A stretch of DNA of 64,000 nucleotides from Pelargonium x hortorum. Lineage: Eukaryota; Streptophyta; Magnoliopsida; Geraniales; Geraniaceae. The notes below the pieces were generated by a model. That model worked only from the letters and a program-made list of their open reading frames with translations, was not told the origin of the DNA and ran no database searches. A program made the position numbers and the translations under genes. This document shows, piece by piece, positions 46,279 through 59,585 of the stretch. The first letter of the stretch is position 1. Every line of letters begins with the position of its first letter. The stretch spans positions 62,001 to 126,000 of the forward strand of contig JAYMTJ010000017.1 of assembly GCA_036897525.1 (NCBI GenBank), in the 5' to 3' direction.

Positions 46279-46446
46279 GATAACTCCCGGCTGAAGAAGA
46301 AGACTCATAAGATAAGTACAGATTATAAGAAAGCTAGGATCCGTAAGACAGTTATTATCAAGAAAGGTCAAACTCATAATAAGATACAGATTCCAGAAAA
46401 AGTAGGCCAGTATAGCGACAAAAGTCTTAAACTGCTTTTTCCCTAG
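46279..46446 (+). pseudogene. Basic-peptide family frame (55 codons)
   Basis: A plus-strand frame bounded by stops, without ATG. Sections: DNSRLKKKTHKISTDYKKAR, IRKTVIIKKGQTHNKIQI, then PEKVGQYSDKSLKLLFP. The TH-[K/N]-K word appears twice about 27 residues apart (THKIST and THNKIQ), which suggests an internal repeat of that length. KTHK links it to 8575 and 33553, DYKK to 2520. The DNA words ACTCATAAGA and ACTCATAATA are also repeated. It lies about 110 bases after the frame at 45987. Unidentified. Confidence 0.36.
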
Positions 46447-49400
46447 TAAGACCCATCCAAGTTAAGTCATTTTGAGGGCTTTCCCTAAATTACTACAAAT
46501 CTCTTTCATTTGTTAAGTTAAGGAGTGAGATCAAATACATAAAGAGGTTTGTAATATTCCCCCTCTAGCTAACTGGCTTTAGTCTTTCTATTTTTATCCA
46601 TTTCTTACCAAGCCTATCAAAGTTCACGTTTTTTTTTGACTTTACTCTGTACCTTAAAGAAAGGGGAGCCCTCTCGATATCTGTATTGGCTTTAAAACCT
46701 CTTCTATAAATAGAACCCAGTTGTAGAATTTCCTTAAAAAGACCTTATTAAAATGCAAACTCATATAGTTGTTATAGGAAGACTCCTCTTTAGTGATCTA
46801 CACTTATATGGATTGGCTTGGAAACTCAAGATAGCAAAGCTTCCATTCTAACTAAGCAAAGAAAACTCTAGCTTTTATTTATTCAATTAATAATAATAAT
46901 AGCAGTCTTTCTTATAGCTTCGGATTGTTAACGCAAAAGCGTAGCCCAAGTTTCTTTCGAAGGTGCTCCTATACTTTAGTGTCAGTTATAGCTTTAATGT
47001 ATGTAGATTTTACAGGAAACCCAGCTTTCTTTAATCAAATGCAAAAGTTTCTATCTAAAAAGCACCTATTAAGCGGGTCATTTCAGGCTTTTAGAGCCCG
47101 TTTTCAAGATGTTTTAGTATACCCTGCACCCTTCTTAAAAAATCCGCGGGTATAGTAAATTCCCAGCGTTTTTAAAATTACAATAATGTATTCTATATTC
47201 TAGAATTCTGTATTGTGTTATAGTGTGTATTACTTGTTGTATGACTAAATAGAATATTGTTGTTTAATGGTAATAGATTGTTATAGTATATTCCTAAGCT
47301 AAAGCTTTAGTTTATTTACTTACGTTTCTCAGAGAGAGGCCTTTTCCCCTAGCTAGACTCTGTATGTATCTTTATTCTTACTAATAGCTATTCTATTGTA
47401 TTCTATTCTTAATATCTAGACTTCTTTCTCTTAACAGCTATACTCCTACGGGCTATAACCCTTCTAGAGTGTTATGAGTTCTACTCGTCTTATTTTTAAT
47501 TAAAAAGATCTCTTATATAGTAATAGTAATAAAGTTTCTTAGGTCTAGCAATTATAAGGTTATTACCAGTAACCTACAGGAAAAGAGAACCTCTTGCACT
47601 TGACTTTAGTGGAAAACCGGATACAGCCAAAACAGAATTCTTTATTGTAAAAGCACTTCCCTTAAAATACCTCTTAATTCAAAAGACTAGAAAACTCGAA
47701 AGAAGACTTCCTTTACTTAATTCCAAAAGAACCGCTAGGAGCTATTCTTAATTAATTGTTATGGGACTTCTTGTTCTTGCAGCTATTGTAGTTGTAGCTA
47801 GTATTAATTAGTATTATATATATGTATTGGATTATAAGTATTTCCTATAGTAGAATAATCTACAGTTCTTATAGTTACAAAAGATAGGACTAGTTCTTGA
47901 AGTATATCCCTAATTATTATTATTATGTAGAGGATATAACCTTAGGAAAGTATTGAGTACATCCAATCCATCTGACTTGTAGCATAGCGAAGGGAGGGAT
48001 TGTTATATAGTTTAATGAAATATATCTACATACCTTACAACTACCAACTTCTTACGACCTCTTTACGTATTATACTTTAATATCCTGTCTAGTTTAGGCG
48101 AATCTCTAAGAAGAGAATATTTGAAAAACAAGAGAAGAACCCCTCCTGCGAATACCTAAAGCCTCTCAACAATTTCTACCTTGACCTAAACAGCCTAGTT
48201 TAACACCCTAAATTAAATACAACTCAAACATAAAAAGTGTAATTCCCCTTCTTTTTTCTATCCCCATTTTAGACCTGGAACTGAGAAAAGATTAAGAGAC
48301 CCCTTTTCTTTCTATGATTTTCCTTAACAAGTTTTTCTCTTATGACTCAGCAGTAGCTAAAACATCTTTCTTTATATACCGGCTTTGATACTTTTTTTAA
48401 TTTAAGGTTTGAGAGCAGAAACAGAAGCTTATCACTACCCTATCTATATATGATATGTTATCTTTTCAAAAGGTTAAAGCAGAAGCTAGCTTGCCCATAA
48501 CATAAAATTTCTAGAGATTCTAATTTTACAGGGGAAGCTAAGCAAGAGATTCCCACTTAACTTATACTTTTAACTAAGAGTTAAGACTGGCTTTAGCTTG
48601 AAAACCTATATAACTCTACACCTCATTTGTTCCGCTTAGTAAGGTAAGTAAAGAGGGGGGCGCCTGTCAGGAATTCCTTACTTCTGACACTTAGTTTGTG
48701 TATATTCTTGTTTATGAATCTATAAGGTTTTCACGACTTTCCTAACGTATTTTTTATTCCGAAACCTGTTTGGATTTGAAGGGTCTGGTCTGGATCTAAT
48801 TTAATTGTGAGGATAACCCGTATCTCCAGAAAAGAAAACTGTCTATACTATCTTTATACTCCCAATTCCTTTATTATCATTAACTGAAACTAAAAATTTG
48901 AGGAATTAAAGGATGCTCTCTGACCTAAAAAAGCAATAAAAAGAAAAGGAAGTACTACAAAACTTTCTATATTTTACTAAATTGCTAGTTTGAACTGTCC
49001 TAATAATCACGAACATAAGTAAAACGCGGATCGCTAAGTACTGAAAGCACTAAACAAAGCAATCTTTATTAATAAGCTTTAAGGAAAAGTTCCGGATATC
49101 AAAGAACCTAAATGAAATCCCTTTCGCGTAAAAATTCTATTTTACTGCTAAGTCCCTTATGCTAGGAAAGCCTTGCTACTCTTATCTATTTTTTCTAAAT
49201 TTCTCGGATATGCTGTACCTGAAACAGAACAGATAAAGTAAACCAAACTGAGATTAGCGCCCTCTTTATTATAGGCTACGCGTTACAGAGAAACACCCCT
49301 CCTTAATTTCTATATTTCAGTGCTGGCAATCCCTCAGGAATATGTGAAACTTCCACCTTTTCCCAAATTACAGATCCTTTTCGTTCTTGTACAGAGAGTA

Positions 49401-52400
49401 ATAAGTTATTATCTTGGAATTTCACTTAAGGTAATCCCTTAATAAAAGCAAAAAAGAAGGGTTCCTATGCAGGGTGAGACAAATTGTTTGTCCAAGAGAA
49501 AGAATCTGGGATTCCTTTAAAGAAGTTTGAGAGGGTAATAAAAGGAGCATCTTTTAAAGGTTTATCTTTATTACTATTCAATAGATTGGATTCTTGTCTT
49601 CATTCTTTGTAGTTTTTTATACAAACCAAAGTGGAGCCCTATAAGTAAGATCAGTCTTTAAAAAACTTTCTACTACCAAGAGTAGACTACCTACAGGTTT
49701 TCTTTTTTATATAAGCGCTTCGATGTGCCTTTATTTTGACTATCCAGGAAGTCTAGCTTACCCCTAAAAAGAGAAACTATCCTGCATCTAAAGATGCCCT
49801 CCCCGCTTTCTTTTGAGACCAGTAAAGAAAGATATTCGTTGACGGAAGTATTTAAGACAAAATCGAATAACAAAACGCAAAATTTTAAGGATCCTCTTGC
49901 CCGAGCATGCCTTGGCTTTTTAGTATTCCTTTCATTAGTGACAACTAGGCATAAATACATTGCAACCCGTTCTTGATTTAATTCTTGTTTTCGAACCCCT
50001 ACAATTTTTTAACATTTAGAACATCCCTGGACCCAACCTATACTGGAGAGTGAGCGCCTATCCGAAAAGAGTCCTTCAATATATAAAGAATATTTTCTTA
50101 GTCTTAATCATACTATATATAAAAGGAATTTCTTTCATAAGCATAGATACTCATAGTACTTAACTTATGAAGAGGCTGGCCTTTCTCATGTCATGTATTG
50201 GAGGGCTCTGGCTGAGTAAGATTTCTATTTTATGTCAAGACTTTATAAATAAAGAAAGGGTTCTTTCATCAGATAAGTATTTACGAAATAGTTAAATTGC
50301 CCGTTGTTACTTTTAGTATGCTGTCTTTTCGAAAAGCGACTGCTATGGGAGTTCATACAAAACCGAGTGAGGCTCTTGTATTTCTGTTTTATTACCATAG
50401 AGACTGGAATTCCTCAGCTGGATATCTCGTCGTATCCTCTCTCAGTAAGCACCCTTGAAATCTGATATTAACCCCTGAGCTTTTGCAGAATTATCCCTTT
50501 GTAGGTAATTCTAATCTCAGTAAGAATTCTATGTAGATTAGTTTTACTAGATATTTCGGCTTTCTAGTCCCAAATTAAAGTCTCTTAAAGGTAAATAGAA
50601 AACACAAGGGATAGATGCTATTGGCAGTTTGCCTAGTTCGCTTATCTTCTTTTTGTTTCTTATAAGGCATTACGAGAGCGTTTCTCTCCCCCTTTCATAA
50701 CTTCTCAAGAGTAACCCGAAAAGGGGGTTATACATATATTCCGAATCTTTTAAATAAAAGACTTCCAGACTTACTGCGTTTTCTACTAGAGTTCCTTTGT
50801 GAAAGTAAGAACAGAAATGTCGAGGAATTTTACTACATAACATATCAAATAAAAGGTCAAAAGTTGTTATACTTAACTAGAAACCTTGTGATCGAGTCTA
50901 CAAAAAAGTCAGAGCCAAATTTCTTATGCTTAGTAGATGACCTTACTTGGAAATTCTTGTCTAGAGATATGTTTAGGCGCCAAACGAAAGTATATAAGTA
51001 GTTACACTCAAACCAGGATTCTTTTTAAATTAATGCCAATCCCTTAACTTTTCAATTGAATTTGTCAAAATGAGTAACAAAATTCTATATTATAAAGATA
51101 AATACAACTCCCCCTCAAGAAAAAGGGGATATTATTTAGTAGATTTTTTTAGACGTCTTAGACTAAAGAAAATAGAAGTTTAATCCTTGACCTCTAAATT
51201 AGAGTCTCAAGGTTTCCTCTAAGTCATTTGTGTTGTAGTTGACTCTCCCTAAAAAAAAATGACGTGGGGCATAGGCACTTGTGTTGTTTTCTTTAAATAA
51301 AAGTGTTAGTATCTTAGTCTTAAGGACCCCGAATCTCTTATTCGCACAAGCTCGAAAACTTTATTACTATAGCAGGCATAGGTCCTTGTTTAACCCCTAA
51401 GTTCCAGCAAATTTAACACTTAAGCAGGAGTCTCTGGATCTTTTTTTGAAGCAGATTGATTGTCTACTTGCTTTTCTGTGTTCAAGGGTGAAAGGATACT
51501 ACTCTTTTATTTAACTAAAGCGGTTTCAATTAATAAGTTTGTATTTGTAATGGAATAATAGAGATGATTAGTAGTTTTGTTTTATAGATTGTCTTGGTTG
51601 TTAAGGTAAGGAGTATTCCTCCACTGTTTTTATTTTAAATCGAAAAAACAGGATACACACCTTAGAGGAGAGGAGAATAGATGAGTCCTGTAGCTTTGCG
51701 GAGGAAGGTTAATGCAAGTGGTCTAGTACATACTTACGTTATAACCAACTTAAAAATGACTTTCTTATTTTCCATTTAACTAATAAACATTGGATTTACC
51801 ATATTTTAAGTTTAACAAGGTTCCTGAAGCGCGGAGTTTGCATAAAAGGAAAAGTTTCCCTATTCATAAAATTGTAAATTGGAGGAGCTCCGGGATTGGA
51901 AGTATGACCACGCCTCAGGTTCAATTCTTCTTGCTTTAGGAGTTTAGATTATCCTCTCAGAATATATTATTCCAAAATTGATGGTTTTAGTAATTAGAAT
52001 TAAATAGTCCCGGGTTGAGTTTTTTTTATTCTAAATGTAGTAAAATGTAGGTTTTCTCCGTTTCCTTTGTAAGAAGTTGATAAAAGGGTATTCCAGTTTT
52101 CACATGTACTTAGTTTTAATTTAATATTAAATGTGGTTTATTTCAGTATAGAAAATCCATAGAATTTTGAGTATGATTCTTATATATATTCTCAATCACC
52201 GGATCTTCTCTCATCTCTAAGATTCTGATAAAGCCCCAAGACAGCCTTAGTTCTGTCATGTATCTAATCAAGTTTATTAACTTGTGTGTTTTTAGTTTAT
52301 GAAGTACGACAAAAAAACAATAGCTCTAAGTAGTCATTACAGCTTTTTTATAGAAACTTGGAAAGTTCTAGTCAAGGCATAGCGAGATTGGAAAAAATAC

Positions 52401-52455
52401 AAGAGGCATTCGTTCATTCGTTCGTATATAAGAAGTATTGAGTGGACGGCACCTT

Positions 52456-52476
52456 AGGAGGGGGGAAACCCCTCCT
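52456..52476. repeat. GC-rich stem-loop
   Basis: AGGAGGGG (52456-52463) pairs perfectly with CCCCTCCT (52469-52476) over GGAAA, and TAATTT follows. It is one of the most stable small hairpins I found, in AT-rich DNA. It may be a transcript end, but no gene precedes it. Confidence 0.5.
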
Positions 52477-53795
52477 TAATTTAAGTAAGCAAGGCAGGAC
52501 TTTACCCTACTAAGACTGACTTAGGATTACAGTGTTCTGAATGGAGGATTTCTTAGTTAGTAAAGAAAGTTTTGGTGACTGAGGAAGTACACTCGGTTTA
52601 GGGAATTGAGCGGAGGAGAAAGACCCGTCTAGTGCCAACAGCTTAAAGTCCTCGGATTAGCCCACAAGCAAGTGTATTTCCAGGAAAGCGGATGTACCAG
52701 ATTTGCTTAATTCCTTATCGATTGATTCCAAGGAGATATACCCGATTCCTTATTTTGTTAATTCCTTTCAAGTTGAGGTTGTATTTATTACTATAATCTT
52801 TTGAGTAGTCTATAGGAGCTTATCACCAGCATAAAGTTTAGCCATTTTAGTCCAATTCTATTTTATAAGCAATAACTGCTAGGAGACTCTCAGCTTGTAT
52901 ATTCTCCTTAGGCCCGAGAAAGGCTAATGTAAAAGACACTAAACGGCGTCTACCAAATAAACGGAAACTATTTAGTTCCCAAAGTACTCCTTGTGTTTGT
53001 TTTACCTCATTTCTAACTCTCTGGACCCGCTACTGTGTATACAATTCTTTCTTACGGGGTTCCCGAGAGATATAAGTCCTATAAAGCTAGCAAAAAGACC
53101 CAGTAAAATGACAAACTTAGGACTTGAAATTGAAAGGGCTGGGCATTCCGATGAGGTAAGTTCATTAAGACTGTGTAATTTATAGACAAGGCTTTTAAGG
53201 TTAAAGTCTAGTTTTTATACTACGTAGGTTTTCCAAACCCACTATGTCTACCCAAGTTTTAGAATCTAGTAAAGTGCGGGAAAGAATATATCTATATCTG
53301 GAATATCTCTTGTAGTTATGGTACCCTTGAAAAGAATAGAAATTAATAGGCAATATGCAATATATAGCACTTAACAACTAGAATTCTTTCTCCCAAAACA
53401 CGGAAAACTGCTAACTCTTTAACTTGACTTCATTACTGTCTTTAACTCAATTTCCCTAACTATTCCCTAAATCTTAATTCTTTATAACTATCCGGAACCT
53501 AAAATGACTAAGATGAAATCCAAATAAGCCCCAAATTAGTGCCGAGTTTACTACTCAGGAAGAAAGCGCTCGGTTTACACCACCTTTTGAGCCCCTGCTC
53601 AGGATACTCTATATACTATCAAATAAACTAAAATAACTATCAAGTAGAACATGAAGGGGAAACTCATTAAAAGCCCTGAGACTCGAAATAAAGTTTATTT
53701 GTTAAGGAGAATTCCCTCAAGCTCTCTGAATATAGAATATACTCATTTACTCATGTCTCTATCTATTAACGAATAAGGAAGAACTAAGAGCTACT

Positions 53796-53808
53796 AGCAA
53801 GCTTGCCT
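53796..53808. repeat. GCAAGCTTGC palindrome family, outlying copy
   Basis: AGCAAGCTTGCCT, the core shared with 45124 and 45902. A further partial copy (ACAAGCTTGCCT) is at 11679-11690. It lies 124 bases before the basic frame at 53932. Confidence 0.55.
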
Positions 53809-53931
53809 AAACTATCTATTCTAAAGGACTCTACTTTTCAAATGTAGAATCTGTATTATCTTCCTTTAGCACGACTGGCTTAGGCCTTTTCCCAGAGGAA
53901 GGTGTTCTCCACTAGTACCCAAACTATCTAA

Positions 53932-54042
53932 TCTATCAAGAAAGTCTTAGGACTATACTCAACAAAGAATACTGGAATAATATCTAAGACTCCTGAACCT
54001 ACACAGAAGAATACAAACTCTCTAACTCTAAATCCCGATTAG
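53932..54042 (+). pseudogene. Lys/Thr/Asn-rich frame, possible family member (36 codons)
   Basis: A plus-strand frame between stops: SIKKVLGLYSTKNTGIISKT followed by PEPTQKNTNSLTLNPD. STKNTGIISK resembles ST-TGI-A-K at 25632 and 28179. There is no ATG. It is less basic and richer in Thr and Asn than other copies, so it is a distant member at best. It lies close to a copy of the GCAAGCTTGC palindrome, as several island members do. Confidence 0.25.
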
Positions 54043-54850
54043 ATCTAAAACAAACAAATAGAATGTTAGGAAGATAAGAAAAAAACCCTCTCTTTTAGGG
54101 AAAAGACTCCCTTCGCTTACCCCTTTAGATATAGACTACCTTAGACTCGACTTAACTTTATTTAAACTACGGTTTTGTAAAAATTTGTATTCTCCTAGAT
54201 CGGTTAAAGGACTCCTTCTAAAACTCCTTACCCAAGTACTTGGCCTCATGATATCATTAAGAAATTACTTTGACTTCAATTATTTATTGTATTCGGCAAA
54301 GTTCTTATAAACCGGACATATTTAGCATACAATTAGGATACAAAAGTCTCTTAATACCTAATACCGCTCTAAGCTGAATAAATGCAATAATATCAAATCC
54401 AATCAAATACTCGGGGATTTTCTTTTTACTTAGTCCTAACTTCGATCCTTACACTAAAAGCGGGCCGCTAGAGGAATGTCCTTTATATGTGTATAATATC
54501 TAAATACCAAGCAAAGATACGGGTTGTCGTTCTTTAGACTCGATTCGGAAACTCCGGATAGGCTTGTATATCTCTTCTTCAGTGCAGTAAACAGAAAGAA
54601 ACCCTTTTATATTAAGCAGCGGGTTTAATGCTATGACAAGCCCGAGATTCTAGACTAGAGCTGTAGTAAAATCGCTCGCACTGAGTTTTATCTTCTTTCA
54701 TAGTAAGTAATAGAGTAATACTGCTTACTTTTTTTTGCTCAAAATACCAACCAATTCTTTATACATACCTTACCTTAAAAGTTTAGTTTATACTACCCCT
54801 CAAATAAAAAGGAGTCCTTATATTATAGAGTTGTATCAAATGTGGATTGT

Positions 54851-54863
54851 ACGACTTGAACCA
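54851..54863 (-). repeat. T-arm-like motif TGGTTCAAGTCGT
   Basis: Identical to 36565-36577 on the same strand. CGTGG-TTCAAGT-CGTAC around it is a near T arm with an imperfect stem. Confidence 0.42.
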
Positions 54864-57800
54864 CGGCACTCGATAAATGCGAATAGGATTAAAATTTATT
54901 TATTAGGTAGGTATCGTCATAGACAATCTTTCCAGCACCCGGACTTATTTAAAGTTTTATTAAAAAATTAACAAATATAAAGAAAATATAGGTTAAGGTT
55001 GAACGAGAAAAAACGCACGAAACTCGAAAAACAAATCCATAAGTTTAGGCCGCGGAAATGGGCTTACATCAGTTTTTTTGCAGCTATTATAATCAAGAGT
55101 CCCATGGGATTAAAAAAGCCCCTTTTAGTTGTGTTAACCCTTATGAGTGAGTGCCCCTTCGACCCGGTAAAATCCTTGTAGCGGAGCGCAAGGACTACTT
55201 CCCATTTGGGTAATATAGAAACTAAACGGGTTTCGCAATTGTACAACTAAATAAAATTATGGGTCATTCAAGCCTAAAACTAGGGCTAAAATAAAGGGAT
55301 CCTCTTTAGGTTAGGCACTGTGTAAAAAAACAAAAAGAGATACATGTTATCCTATAATCTCTTACACAGTTGTTGTTCTAGTCACAAAGGGTCTAATACC
55401 GTAGCTAAGCCCCGCAATATCATATTAAGAAGTTCCTCTTAACTTAGATTCCTAAGCGGTAAGTAGGTGCTCCTAAGATATAAGCCAGCTTCATTTCATA
55501 TAGGCGGCCCTCTGTTTTTTTTAATGTTTAAAAGAAAAGGGATCGGGAAGTTCTTTATAATTTTAATTAAAAAAATATCTTTTTATTCTTATTACATTAT
55601 GACCGGAAACTTCAGTTGATAGCTATTAAGTTTTTTTTTTCTCAAGGTCCTAGTATAGCCGAGCAAATATGTTGAGAAAAAGTATAAACCGGGGACTAAT
55701 CATACCATAGAAAATTCTTTATTTAAATAATTCTGTGTTGTTGGGTCTAGAAAGAAAGCTCTGGACCAGCTTGTATTTCTTTTTTAATCTGCCTTTTTTT
55801 AATAGGAATTACTAAGAGCGTACTCTTGAGTTTAGTGTAATACAGACGGTAAAGTACTGAGCAACTCTCGATTTTTCTAGGATTCTCTATATATGTCTTG
55901 AGGACTTTTAAAGCGGGATTGAGGAAAGCGTTTTTTATATATAATAGAGTTTTGGGATTTCTAATTTGTAAGCGGACAGGAGTTGTCCAGGGTTCCTTCC
56001 TAATATAACGAAATCGGGTCAGTAAAACAACCCGGGCGTCCTAATCATATAAATTTTCAAACGGAGTCTCCCTGACTCTTTATTGATTGCTTCTCCGCTT
56101 TAGGATAATTCAATCCAATATTGTCTACCTCGGGAAGGCACATTGTGCTTCAAAGAGGATAACTTTTAGGGTAGGTAGTCTGAGAGGGGCGAGACAACAT
56201 GATCAAGAATAATATTAAAATAAGAGGTAAAATTTAGACGGATACTCTGTATACTGGGTACCTGTAAACAAAAGGGGGGATACCTGGGGTCAGAAATAAG
56301 AGACAAATATGTGTTCTTACCTAATTTGAATTAAGCTATAGCGGAATCCCTAGAATATATTATATTTCACAAACTTACATATCAATGGTTTAGTTCATCC
56401 GTTATAAGAATATAGAAAAGGACCGGCGCAAAGAGCTTTACTTGCTACTCAACAATTAGGACTTATACTAATTATGTATGAAATGAAAGCACTTTGATAG
56501 TACTTGGCGGTCTCTCAAAAATGTGTTAATAAAAAACTTTTGTTAATTCGAGAAATAAAATATCTATGTGTAGGATGACTCTAACTATAATGCATGAAAA
56601 GCCCTGCAATTTATTTAATAGAAAGAATATGCAAATAAGGATACTATAAAAAATGCTGCTCAAATAGTCAGTCTCCCACGGTGTTTGTAATTGGTGCTTT
56701 CAACTTTACTAATTTGTGTGGAACGGTGTTGACTTGTGGAAAGAGCATAGAATTTTGGTTTAATAGAATTCTTAAGACAGAGTTAGACTTGCTGACAACG
56801 AGATGCGTGGAAGATGTCAAGTCAATTGATATATGTGTTCCTAGTTGGATATGTTTGGTCTTTCTTTTATCTGAAATCTTATCTTATAAGAGGAGTTTTT
56901 TAGAGTCCTAATAGTTGAGTGGCCTTCAGTATTAATAGTCTAGTAGAATCAGAAGAATAGAGTTTACCTAGAATTTGGATCTTGGCAGGTTTTCGCAGGA
57001 GTTCTAGTTATATAAGATTATGCTTATAGATCCAGGCACTCTGTGGGTATAAAAAAGGAGCCTACAACTCAAAACTTATAGCTTACAAGAACAATGATGC
57101 TTTTACGACTAGGTTATTTTAATACAAGATTAAGGAATCAAATGAGTTCTACCCTGGGTACTGCTTTTCATAATTAGAAATTCTGGTTTAAGTATTAAGA
57201 ATCCCACTAAGGCTAAGGGGGCTGGTTTTATTATACGCAACTCTATTCTTACAAAAATTGACGTGGATTCAATTTTGTACGTCAAAATAAAACTATAAAA
57301 ATAGATCCATTCAGTATCGGAATAAAAAAGAAAGCACGAAGCGGGGTTTAGACGGGGTTGCGACAATACGATTTTAAGTTCTCGAATATAGTTGTTCCAA
57401 CTCGTATTTTTGCCTTTGTCTTTTTGTATGAGATAAACAGGATTTTGCTTAAATATTCTTAGGTTACAATTATGGAATTCCCTTTTTTTTAGGTAAAGTC
57501 AAGACCCTGCGAGCGGAAGAGTCCCGGGATTCGTATAGAGCTTCTAGCTAAGAAATACATATATAATAGTAGGATTTTTTTTACATTTATTTACAAGAGG
57601 CGTTTAGGTAAGGAAGAAGAGGTCTACAAGCATAGTTATAGGAATTTAGAAAGTTAGGAATATGAGGACTGGTTTTCTAGGAGAGTTTCCACTCCACTTA
57701 ATTTATGAACAAGTCAAGGCACTTTTTTGAATACTACTGTGAATTCAGAACCTTAGAATACTAAGCTAAGAATAAATATATATAAAGTGGAATTACTAAG

Positions 57801-58597
57801 ACCGAGTCTAACTAAGGATAGTTCTAAAAAAGCGGGCTCTTCTTAAAGTCTTGTATGGGAACTCTTTAAAATTAAAAGAACAAAATTTAGGAGTATTCCA
57901 TTTAGCTTTTAGAACACGAGAAAGCCTAAGGGAATTTAATACGAAGACGGAGCCTCTTAGGTAGGTTTCTCCTTATCGGGGAAATGCCGGGAACATACAG
58001 GACTAAAAGAGGTTTTTAGGTCTCCTATTAATAGTTCTAAGTATCTATCTGAAGAGTAAAAAGTAAAACAGAAATGTAAATCCTTTCGGTTAATCAAATA
58101 GGATTTCTAGTTCTTAATGAGATGTCCGACCTGCACCGGGAATCCTTTAATAAAGAGCTCTAGCGTAACAGAACATTAGTCTTGAATAAATTAGATGAGC
58201 AGCCCCAAGCGATAATATGTAAAACCTATTTTCGTAAGGATGTTATTTCTAATCTAGAAAAAAAAAGAATAACTTTTCTTCTAAGGGAGCCTGGCAATGT
58301 CTTCTACTACTTTGTGCCTTGAGCAAGGTCTTAATGCTTAGTGTTAGTGGAAGTACTTGATTTAACCTCCCCAATCTCCTAAACTTTAGGACTATAGTAG
58401 ATGAATAGACTATTTCCTAGCAATTTCCTAAGGAGTATCCCACAGAATTCCAGAATTTGCGCCCCCTTAATTTGACAATTCCGGCTTAAGTATTCTCTAG
58501 TGTAAAAGCTAATTGTTATACATTATCAAGTTAGAGATTTTACCTATTTTACGGAGAGTTTTAAGAGAAAGAATGCCCCTAGGAAAGGAGGCTTACA

Positions 58598-58615
58598 AGT
58601 CCCCACGTAGGGACT
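58598..58615. repeat. Hairpin AGTCCC / GGGACT
   Basis: Six perfect pairs over the loop CACGTA. There is no T tract, and no neighbouring gene. Confidence 0.4.
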
Positions 58616-59585
58616 AGTCTAGACACAAGGTTTCTTTAGGAGAAAAGTTTTTTCATTACTTAATACGTAGAAGTCTGGCATTTCCGCATGTTTAGAAAAG
58701 AGGAATAAGTAGGGTTTAAGTAGAGAATCCGGTTTTTTTAAGAGTTAATAATTTAAAGTAAAGGAACTCTTTATCTTTCAAGGTTTCCTAAGTCAATGGG
58801 TTGAGATGAAAAGAAATATCGGATATTTCCTTATTCCAATATTTCAATCTCATAAAGTAGGAAACTCAATACTTTAGGTTAGTAGGCTGAAGTTAAAAAT
58901 AGCAAATACGGCAATAAAAGCTTATTTATAAGGAAGGGGTCCTTCAAGACACTCGTAAAAACGTAGTATTCTAATTAATGAAATTTCAAACAACCTAATA
59001 AAAAACAAAATCGATATTTAATTCCTTAGTTAGGGGCCCCGCAATAAAGCTAAGGGAATGCAGTTCGTTTATCGGGATTTAAACCCCGTTATTGCTAGGT
59101 ATCCAGTGCCGGGGCCATTTTATTCAGTTGAAAGAAACTAAAATCTAAATCAAATTGAGATAAGTAGAATACTGGCCTGCATAAGGGATACTGTTACCAA
59201 AACTTAACCTTTACCTTTTGTTTGCCTGAGTAATATGGAGTCGGTTATTTATTTGATTTCTTTTAGAATTCATTCAACCCAAACTCTTTAAATTAAAATT
59301 TAGAGTTAGTTTATATCTGCAGCTTACAAAGAGGATGAGCTATAAAGCTTTTAGATCCCAGTGATCTACTTGTATAAATTGAATATATTAGATATGACTT
59401 AAAAAATAGAAAGAGTAACTCTAGGTATAGGGTGCTTGCTTTTAGAGTGTAAGATCTCGTTTAAAGCTAATTGTTAAATAAAAAAAACCGATGTTTTCCT
59501 CACCTCAAATCACAAAAATAGGCAGAAGTCGAGTAGTATAGCTTTACTTTAGTTCAATCTCTCCTTTTTTTGGAAACTTAAAAAT

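Larger units (their letters stand above)
46447..53931. other. Long gene-free stretch
   Basis: No gene recognised. The block at 47.38-47.52 kb is pyrimidine-rich and on the minus strand encodes short scraps such as KTSRTHNT and SIAVKRKKSRY that resemble the basic family but are broken by stops. A T-arm-like GGTTCAATTC lies near 51.93 kb without a full tRNA. Hairpin 52456-52476 and palindrome copy 53796 are listed separately. Confidence 0.5.
54043..59585. other. Stretch without a recognised gene
   Basis: No gene recognised. T-arm-like motif at 54851 (minus) and hairpin at 58598 are listed separately. A 50-codon frame at 57146-57298 (plus) contains IKNPTKAKGAGFIIRNS; its KNP word recalls 40495, and FIIRNS occurs twice in it, but I do not call it a gene. 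Confidence 0.5.

Noticed and set aside
49691-49976. 89-codon minus frame overlapping a 60-codon plus frame
   Set aside because: Mutually overlapping, no known motif and no family words; length within chance.
51890-51960. Possible tRNA ending in CAGGTTCAATTC
   Set aside because: Neither the T stem nor the acceptor stem pairs; only the loop looks right.
55064-55246. Overlapping frames of about 60 codons on both strands
   Set aside because: They overlap each other completely and neither shows a recognisable motif; typical of random open frames.
57146-57298. 50-codon plus frame with IKNPTKAKG and two FIIRNS words
   Set aside because: Only a KNP word links it to the basic family; no start codon and too little similarity to call.
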